Below, one piece after another: positions 49,249 through 55,054 of a stretch of 55,054 nt of DNA (positions within the stretch are counted from its first letter, which is position 1; each line of letters opens with the position of its first letter). The notes beneath the pieces were generated by a model. It had not been told where the DNA came from, searched no databases, and was given only the letters and a program-made list of their open reading frames with translations. Source of the DNA: Bacteroidales bacterium (GTDB lineage Bacteria > Bacteroidota > Bacteroidia > Bacteroidales > Muribaculaceae). The stretch lies in NCBI GenBank assembly GCA_014800845.1, contig JAAVFJ010000025.1, positions 1 through 55,054 on the forward strand, read 5' to 3'. Made by a program: the position numbers and the translations under genes.

Positions 49249-51195
49249 TTAGGCGTCTACTTCGGGAATCATTGCAGCCACTTCTTCAGCGATTTGCGCT
49301 GCAAAGTTAGCAATTTTCATTGACTTTGTGGCATCTTCGCCATATTTTCTTACGCTGACTTCGCCTGCCTCGGCTTCTTTTTCGCCCACTATGAGCAGGT
49401 AGGGGTATTTCTTCATGACGTTGTCACGAATCTTTTTGCCTATCTTCTCGTTGCGGTCGTCCACGATTGCGCGCACGTCGGAGCGTTCGAGCTCTTTAGC
49501 CACGCGGTAGGCGTAATCGTTATATTTCTCGCTGATGGGGAGGATTACGCACTGTTCGGGGATGAGCCAGAGGGGGAGGCGTCCGGCGGTGTGCTCGAGC
49601 AGCACGGCCACGAAGCGCTCCATTGAGCCGAAGGGGGCACGGTGAATCATCACGGGGCGGTGCTTGGAGTTGTCGGAGCCGGTGTATTCGAGTTCGAAGC
49701 GCTCGGGCAGGTTGTAATCCACCTGAATGGTGCCGAGCTGCCAGCGGCGGCCGATGGCGTCCTTCACCATGAAGTCGAGTTTGGGGCCATAGAACGCGGC
49801 TTCACCTTCAACCTGGCTGGCTTTGAGGCCCTTTTCGGCACAGGCTTCGATGATAGCGTTTTCGGCCAGGTGCCAGTTTTCGTCGGAGCCTATGTATTTG
49901 GCGGTGTTCTTGGGGTCGCGCAGGGAGATTTGGGCTTCGAAGTTGTCGAAGTGGAGAGCGCGGAAGATGTAGAGGATTATGTCCATCACCTTAAGGAACT
50001 CATCCTTGATCTGCTCGGGTGCGCAGAAGATGTGGGCATCGTCCTGAGTAAAACCGCGCACGCGGGTGAGGCCATGGAGCTCGCCGCTCTGCTCGTAGCG
50101 GTAGACGGTGCCGAATTCTGCCAGACGCAGGGGCAGGTCGCGATAGGAGCGGGGGAAAGCCTTGTAGATTTCGCAGTGGTGGGGGCAGTTCATGGGCTTG
50201 AGCATGTATTCTTCGCCCTCTTCGGGGGTGTGGATGGGCTGGAAAGAGTCCTTGCCATACTTAGCCCAGTGGCCGGAGGTTACGTAGAGCAGCTTGTTGC
50301 CTATGTGGGGGGTGATTACCTGGAGGTAGCCATATTTCTTCTGAATCTTGCGCAGGAATTGCTCGAGGCGGTCGCGCAGTGCGGCGCCCTTGGGGAGCCA
50401 GAGGGGGAGGCCCTGGCCTACGGTGGGGGAGAAGGCGAAGAGTTCCATCTCCTTGCCGAGCTTGCGGTGGTCGCGTTTCTTGGCTTCTTCGAGCATAGCG
50501 AGATACTCATCGAGCATCTTTTTCTTGGGGAAGGTGATGCCGTAGACGCGCACGAGCTGACCGCGGTTTTCGTCGCCACGCCAGTAAGCGCCGGCGAGCG
50601 AGAGGATTTTCACGGCTTTGATGGGTGCGGTGGAGGGGAGGTGAGGACCGCGGCAGAGGTCGGTGAATGAGCCCTGAGTGTAGGTGCTGATGGTGCCATC
50701 CTCAAGTTCGGAGATGAGCTCGCACTTGTAGGTCTCGCCTCGGTCGCCGAAGGCCTTGAGAGCGTCGGCCTTGGAGATGTCGCTGCGCACGATAGCCTCC
50801 TTGCGCTGGGCGAGTTCCTGCATTTTCTTTTCTATCTTCGGGAAGTCCTCGTCGGTGATTTTGTGCTCACCGGGGTCGATGTCGTAGTAGAAACCGTTCT
50901 CAATAGCGGGGCCGATGCCGAATTTCACACCGGGGTAGAGCTCCTGGAGAGCTTCGGCGAGCAGGTGGGCAGATGAGTGCCAGAAAGCATGTTTGCCCTC
51001 GGCGTCGTCCCATTTGAAGAATTCTATGGAGGCATCGCCGTCGAGGGGGCGGGTGAGGTCTCGGTCCTGACCGTTGACACGGCAGGCGAGTATGTCGGCG
51101 GCGAAGCGGGGGGAGATTGACTCGGCTATCTGCAGCGGGGTCACTCCCTGCTCAAATTCGCGCACTGAGCCGTCGGGAAAAGTAATCTTTATCAT
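49249..51195 (-). CDS. thrS: Threonyl-tRNA synthetase
   Basis: 648 residues. The TGS domain ([20 protein letters not shown]) is followed by the editing domain with the [11 protein letters not shown] zinc/editing motif, then the class II catalytic core with [13 protein letters not shown] (the cysteine is a zinc ligand), the motif-2 stretch [20 protein letters not shown], and motif 3 near [12 protein letters not shown]. The anticodon-binding domain closes the protein. The start is at 51195: the frame is open for 36 codons more but these overlap the promoter. First gene of the operon with infC, rpmI and rplT. Confidence 0.97.
   Translation of the reverse strand: MIKITFPDGSVREFEQGVTPLQIAESISPRFAADILACRVNGQDRDLTRPLDGDASIEFFKWDDAEGKHAFWHSSAHLLAEALQELYPGVKFGIGPAIENGFYYDIDPGEHKITDEDFPKIEKKMQELAQRKEAIVRSDISKADALKAFGDRGETYKCELISELEDGTISTYTQGSFTDLCRGPHLPSTAPIKAVKILSLAGAYWRGDENRGQLVRVYGITFPKKKMLDEYLAMLEEAKKRDHRKLGKEMELFAFSPTVGQGLPLWLPKGAALRDRLEQFLRKIQKKYGYLQVITPHIGNKLLYVTSGHWAKYGKDSFQPIHTPEEGEEYMLKPMNCPHHCEIYKAFPRSYRDLPLRLAEFGTVYRYEQSGELHGLTRVRGFTQDDAHIFCAPEQIKDEFLKVMDIILYIFRALHFDNFEAQISLRDPKNTAKYIGSDENWHLAENAIIEACAEKGLKASQVEGEAAFYGPKLDFMVKDAIGRRWQLGTIQVDYNLPERFELEYTGSDNSKHRPVMIHRAPFGSMERFVAVLLEHTAGRLPLWLIPEQCVILPISEKYNDYAYRVAKELERSDVRAIVDDRNEKIGKKIRDNVMKKYPYLLIVGEKEAEAGEVSVRKYGEDATKSMKIANFAAQIAEEVAAMIPEVDA
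49302..49309 (-). promoter_or_regulatory. Possible internal promoter for infC inside thrS
   Basis: Minus-strand TAACTTTG (49309-49302) in the last codons of thrS, about 205 bp before infC. No -33 element; the bases also encode Asn-Phe-Ala, so chance is possible. Confidence 0.25.
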
Positions 51196-51272
51196 TGGAG
51201 TAATAAGTTTAATATCACGGGTTAGGCACGGGCTTCCGAGGGGAGTCTGTGCCGGGTGTGGGTTACGGGGTG

Positions 51273-51303
51273 CAAATTTAGCAAAATTTTCCGATAAATG
51301 CAA
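51273..51303 (-). promoter_or_regulatory. Promoter of the thrS operon
   Basis: Minus-strand -7 box TAAATTTG (51280-51273) with TTG at 51303-51301, spacing 20 bp. Leader about 70 nt. Confidence 0.65.
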
Positions 51304-51311
51304 TTTCTGTT

Positions 51312-52808
51312 TCAGAGCTTGTAGATAAGCTTCAGGCTCTGGGTGAAAGTCGAGGAGTTTACGTGCGGAAAGTCTCGGTAATGTGTTGCGCGATAGTAAT
51401 GGGCGGCTTCGAGGCCGAGGTAGAGATGGTCATGGAGGCGCATCTGGGCGCTCAGCTGAGTTATGCCGAAGGTGGCTTCTGAGTGGTCGCCCATGGCGTT
51501 GAGCAGGCGCCTGTCGGCTGTGCGCATGTCTGTGCCTTGCGGGTAGCCCTTGAAGGTGTAGAGTCGGTAGAGGGCGGTGCTGAGCGATATGCAGTATTTG
51601 TCACCGCCCCACACAGCCTGTATGCCCACTTTGCCTGACATGCCCATGGCCCAATTGTAGTTGCGCTCGTCCAGATGATAATAATCGGAGAGGATGCTTC
51701 CGAGCAGCACGGCATTGAAGTGAGCATAAGCATCGAAGGTGGTTCGCGGATGCTCCATGTTGCGATACATCATGCCTACACCTATTGATGCCGGCACACC
51801 GAGCTTGAAGGGGCATTTGTGGTGCTGGCGGCTGATGGTGTCGGAGTCGAAATAATCGAAGTGCTGGTAGATGCCGAGGCTCAGGTCCTGCTTCTGGCGC
51901 GAGTCAAGCAGTTCGCGGGCGAGCAGGCGTCCGGTTATGGTGAGCTGCGAGAGCACGGGCTGCGAGGCTATCACATTGAGGTTGGCATGCACGGTGAAGT
52001 AGTCATAGGGGAGCTTGGAGTGGACCTCGAAGCGGTCGCCATACTCCATGTTGAAGTCAATGCAGCCGCCGATTTTGTAGTCATTCACACCGTCGTGGCG
52101 AAACTCTATGGCCTTGGGGCCGATGGAAAACTCCACCCCCACGTTAGGGGTGCCAAATTGCTTGCCGGAGGTGGGGCGATGCCGCCAGGCGTCGCCGTTG
52201 AGTATGCGGGTAAGACCACGCATGGGGTTTATTACAAACGCACCCGCTTCACGCCCGAAGCGTGACCAGCCCGTGGCGCGGTCATCGAGCACCGCGTCGC
52301 TGGCGCGGTAGGCCACCTCACCTATAGCTATGCCGCCTATGGGAGTGGCTATTATATCGTTGGTCGAGGGGTATTCACACTCCATGAACAGCTCCCACAT
52401 GGCGCTTCCCGCGATGGCATATAGCGAACTTTGCCAGAAGTTGAAACCGTTGGAGCGCCCGGTATTGTAATATAGATTGCCGGTGTAGGGGTGAAGGAAC
52501 ATGTTGGTGCCAAGCTTGTCGTTGTCCCATTTGAAGCCATGCTTGAAGTTTTCGGCTATGGTCTTGAAGCTGATGTAAGAGAAGTCACCCTTCTGGACAT
52601 AGCGGTCGAAAGCCCACAGTGAGAGATTGAAGCCCACAAGTTCGGCAGAGGCGCGCCAGAAGTGCTTTTTGCCGTAATAAGCCAAGTCGGCAGTGTCGGG
52701 GGGCACCGTGTCGGCCACACTCAGCTTAATGGGCATCTGCGCCCGGGCCGGAATGGCAACGGACAGTAGGGCGGAAATTATGATTAATATATAGAGACTG
52801 CGTTTCAT
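51312..52808 (-). CDS. DUF3943 family outer-membrane protein
   Basis: 498 residues with a signal peptide (1-23, ending ARA). The N-terminal half contains [20 protein letters not shown] and [20 protein letters not shown] followed by [18 protein letters not shown], the segments I associate with DUF3943. The second half is a series of aromatic-ended beta strands. Function of the family is unknown; an outer-membrane location is likely. It lies downstream of a TPR protein gene but behind a terminator, and no promoter box is clear. Confidence 0.8.
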   Translation of the reverse strand: MKRSLYILIIISALLSVAIPARAQMPIKLSVADTVPPDTADLAYYGKKHFWRASAELVGFNLSLWAFDRYVQKGDFSYISFKTIAENFKHGFKWDNDKLGTNMFLHPYTGNLYYNTGRSNGFNFWQSSLYAIAGSAMWELFMECEYPSTNDIIATPIGGIAIGEVAYRASDAVLDDRATGWSRFGREAGAFVINPMRGLTRILNGDAWRHRPTSGKQFGTPNVGVEFSIGPKAIEFRHDGVNDYKIGGCIDFNMEYGDRFEVHSKLPYDYFTVHANLNVIASQPVLSQLTITGRLLARELLDSRQKQDLSLGIYQHFDYFDSDTISRQHHKCPFKLGVPASIGVGMMYRNMEHPRTTFDAYAHFNAVLLGSILSDYYHLDERNYNWAMGMSGKVGIQAVWGGDKYCISLSTALYRLYTFKGYPQGTDMRTADRRLLNAMGDHSEATFGITQLSAQMRLHDHLYLGLEAAHYYRATHYRDFPHVNSSTFTQSLKLIYKL

Positions 52809-52835
52809 AGTGGTGTGTCATAGTGCGTAGAGAGT

Positions 52836-52874
52836 AAAAAGTAGAGATACGAGCCTGCTGAGGGCTGTATCTCT
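52836..52874 (-). terminator. Terminator of the TPR gene
   Basis: AGAGATAC (52874-52867 on the minus strand) pairs with GTATCTCT (52850-52843), with an inner AGCC/GGCT pairing, then TTTTT after two bases. Confidence 0.8.
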
Positions 52875-52918
52875 ATAACAATTCTTCACTATGTTTAGTT
52901 TTTCTTACGGGTTCTGCC

Positions 52919-54931
52919 TCACAGCCTCTTCAGCAGATTATAAGCCTGCACCACACCGTCTTCGCCGGCCCGGGAGAGGTCAGCCATGGCTTGGCGCTTG
53001 TCGCCCAGGCGCAGGCGGCATAGCGCTCGGTTGAAGTAGGCGGCTCCCAGCTCGGGCTGCATGGCGGCGGCTTTAGTGAAGGCTTCGGCTGCGCCCTGAT
53101 AGTCTCCCCCCTGGTAGAGCACACATCCCCGGCCATACATGGCGTAGGTCAGCCGCGGGTCAATGCGCAGGGCAGCATCATAGTCGGCCAGAGCTTTTTC
53201 CAGAGCCTCGCGTTGCTCAGCTTCGGCCAGCATCCCCTCAGGTGCACCCTCGGCCATATTGAGCGCGGGCACATGCAGCGGTGCGCGCTGCAAATAGGCC
53301 GAGGCAAACGTGGGGCTCAGTTCTATGGCTTTGTCCAGATCGGCTATGGCAGCGGTGTAATTCTTCAGCGCGGAGAGGGCTACGGCTCGCTTCAGGTAGT
53401 CCACGGGGCGCATCTTAGAGGTTTTCTCGCTGCGGTTCATCTGCTCCACGGTGTCAAACAGGCTCTGAATCAGCTCCGGCTCCTGTGGGGTGGTGGAGCG
53501 GTTGGTCAGAAACAGCTGCGAGTCAATCCAGTGGGAAGTGTTGATGTCGGTCAGCTCCGCGTAGGTGCCCGTGCGTGGATGCAACTCATCGGTGGGGTCA
53601 ATGAGGGTGAGCTGGAAGGCCTCCTCGGGCTGCACGCGCGAGTCTATGTCCTGCACACGCCCGCGAAGCTTCTCGCCGTAGACGGGGGTGGTCTCCTCCG
53701 TCTGCGACACAGTCACCAATTCATTGAAGTGCTCCATCACCTCCTCCGGGGAATCGGACTTCTGCGCGCTGTTTTCGCGGCGCTCACCCTGCTGGATTGT
53801 GGGGCGGTCGAGCTTGTAATGCTTCGGGTCGGCTACGTAGCGTGTCACCATGTCGTTGGCCTTGAAGAAATAGTCGGCAGAGAGCTTGTTGTTGCCCATG
53901 CCCTGATAGGCGCGTGACATGGCGTAGTAGACAGGATAGAATCGCGGATATTTGCCGGCAATCAGCCGGAAGTCGGCCAGGGCAGCCTTATAGTCGGCAA
54001 GCTCCAGATTGATCAGGCCGCGGTTATAGCGGGCCGGAAAATCGTCAGGCTCTCGCTTGAGCACCTGCGTGAAGTCCTTGCGGGCACCCTGCAGGTCCTG
54101 CACCTGAAAGCGCAGCAGCGCGCGATTGTAGAGCGCCGGATAATTGTCAGGCTCCAGGTCGAGCGCATAGTTGTAGTCCTCCATCGCGCCGGCCCAGTCG
54201 TCGGCGTTGTAGCGCGCAAACGCACGGTTCACATGCAGCGAGGCGTCGCCGGGGGTAAGGTTGAGCACCGTGTCAATCTCGGCTGCCCCTTCGGCCCATT
54301 GCTTGCGCGCCAGAGCTATCTCGGCGCGAATGAGGCGCGGCTGCGTCAGATTGGTGTTGATGCTAAGAGCTTGGTTTAGGTCCGTCAGGGCGCCTACGGT
54401 GTCGGTGTTCATCAGGTGAGACTGAGCTCGCGTGATGTAAGCATCCTCAAAGCGGGGATAAAGGTTTAAGAGCGACGAGAGAGTGGAGTCGGCCTCGGCG
54501 TAATCACCCTTCGATGCCTGCGCCACACCTTTATAATAAAGGAAGTATTTGTCAAACGGCACATACTCCAGCCCCTTGTCAAAGTCGGAAATGGCCACGG
54601 AGTCGAGCCCCAGACGCATGCGCGCAAAACCTCGCACGCGGTAGGCTTCATATTTATATTTGTTGCGGTCTATGGCTTGCGAAGCATCGGCTTCCGCGCC
54701 GTGGAAATCATCGAGCATAAGTTTGGCCAATGCCCGGTAATAATAGGGATCCCACAGATATGGTTTGGCCTGAGCCGCCTGATTGAAATACTGAATGGCC
54801 AGCACGTAGTCCTCCATAGAGAGCACATTGCGCCCTATGTTTAGCACCTGTTCGGCATAAAACTGCGCATGCAGGCAGGGTACGGCCATGGCCATACAGG
54901 CTGAAATTAGAAAGCGACGCAGAAACTTCAT
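52919..54931 (-). CDS. Tetratricopeptide-repeat protein, exported
   Basis: 670 residues from the ATG at 54931: signal peptide (1-22, MKFLRRFLISACMAMAVPCL), then about ten TPR units of 34 residues to about residue 370 (for example GDASLHVNRAFARYNADDWA), a middle part without repeats (about 380-510), and three or four TPRs at the C-terminus. Periplasmic, probably a protein-binding scaffold; partner unknown. The frame is open for 34 more codons upstream, but these contain the promoter box. Confidence 0.88.
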   Translation of the reverse strand: MKFLRRFLISACMAMAVPCLHAQFYAEQVLNIGRNVLSMEDYVLAIQYFNQAAQAKPYLWDPYYYRALAKLMLDDFHGAEADASQAIDRNKYKYEAYRVRGFARMRLGLDSVAISDFDKGLEYVPFDKYFLYYKGVAQASKGDYAEADSTLSSLLNLYPRFEDAYITRAQSHLMNTDTVGALTDLNQALSINTNLTQPRLIRAEIALARKQWAEGAAEIDTVLNLTPGDASLHVNRAFARYNADDWAGAMEDYNYALDLEPDNYPALYNRALLRFQVQDLQGARKDFTQVLKREPDDFPARYNRGLINLELADYKAALADFRLIAGKYPRFYPVYYAMSRAYQGMGNNKLSADYFFKANDMVTRYVADPKHYKLDRPTIQQGERRENSAQKSDSPEEVMEHFNELVTVSQTEETTPVYGEKLRGRVQDIDSRVQPEEAFQLTLIDPTDELHPRTGTYAELTDINTSHWIDSQLFLTNRSTTPQEPELIQSLFDTVEQMNRSEKTSKMRPVDYLKRAVALSALKNYTAAIADLDKAIELSPTFASAYLQRAPLHVPALNMAEGAPEGMLAEAEQREALEKALADYDAALRIDPRLTYAMYGRGCVLYQGGDYQGAAEAFTKAAAMQPELGAAYFNRALCRLRLGDKRQAMADLSRAGEDGVVQAYNLLKRL

Positions 54932-54936
54932 ATCTG

Positions 54937-54944
54937 CAAATTTA
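54937..54944 (-). promoter_or_regulatory. Promoter -7 box of the TPR gene, start at the ATG
   Basis: Minus-strand TAAATTTG (54944-54937). The ATG begins 6 nt after the box, so the transcript is probably leaderless or nearly so. No clear -33 element. 54945-55054 holds no supported gene. Confidence 0.5.
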
Positions 54945-55054
54945 AATAAAAATCGCGAGATTTTTACACCGGCAGGATAAAAAATCAAGGCTGGCGCCTT
55001 GATTCCCGTCCCCTCCTGTGTGCTCTTTGTCACAATTTTATTAATTTGGAGGAA

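Noticed and set aside
49642-50670. A 342-codon + strand frame
   Set aside because: Antisense to thrS, whose catalytic motifs are certain.

Overview
The window looks like chromosomal DNA of a Bacteroidales bacterium, possibly a Muribaculaceae-type gut commensal (an inference). Many intergenic regions carry the Bacteroidetes -7 promoter box TAnnTTTG, often with a TTTG or TTG about 19-20 bp upstream. Shine-Dalgarno sites are not evident. The gene content also fits: BspA-like leucine-rich-repeat proteins, Omp28, DUF4421, DUF3943 and DUF6029 proteins, firmicute-type (class III) fructose bisphosphatase, and an Rnf complex in the order BCDGEA.

Layout, left half. 1-3.2 kb: a 49-aa membrane peptide, MltG transglycosylase, and an overlapping DUF2007/DUF4421 pair. 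3.3-8.7 kb: one operon of an RseC-like protein and rnfBCDGEA, a ferredoxin:NAD+ ion pump. 8.8-14.7 kb: fbp, an aminotransferase, a LolC/E-type permease, a small winged-helix protein and a YgjP-type metallopeptidase. 14.7-20.7 kb: a tripartite RND efflux operon (TolC-like protein, adaptor lipoprotein, pump) ending in a translationally overlapping PII-like protein. 20.7-22.8 kb: a hairpin-rich intergenic region with poly-C tracts, then an LRR surface protein. 22.8-25 kb: an ECF sigma factor with a membrane partner, then a nucleoside phosphorylase. 25-28.7 kb, minus strand: etfB-etfA-acyl-CoA dehydrogenase.

Layout, right half. 29-34.8 kb: a thiol-redox operon (TlpA-like thioredoxin, DUF6029 barrel, Omp28 lipoprotein, DsbD) with an MntA/HepT toxin-antitoxin pair attached to its 3' end. 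35-38 kb: a TonB-dependent receptor followed by an exported CbiK-like chelatase. 38-41.6 kb: a small membrane protein, an FKBP, an MCE/MlaD protein and an amidase. 41.8-45.3 kb: a 1153-aa LRR protein with an internal duplication, preceded by a roughly 400-nt leader with several mutually exclusive helices. 46-47 kb: a decayed IS4-type transposase. 47.3 kb: a tRNA-Thr(CGT). 47.6-51.2 kb: thrS-infC-rpmI-rplT. 51.3-55 kb: a DUF3943 protein and a TPR protein.

The best candidates for something undescribed are: (1) the leader RNA of the large LRR gene, with competing terminator/antiterminator helices and a second pair of alternative helices next to the start codon; (2) the TonB receptor plus secreted CbiK pair; (3) the TlpA/DUF6029/Omp28/DsbD operon; (4) the PII-like protein overlapping an RND pump gene; and (5) an 83-nt imperfect hairpin downstream of that pump operon. 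All functional statements come from reading motifs by eye; no database search was run.
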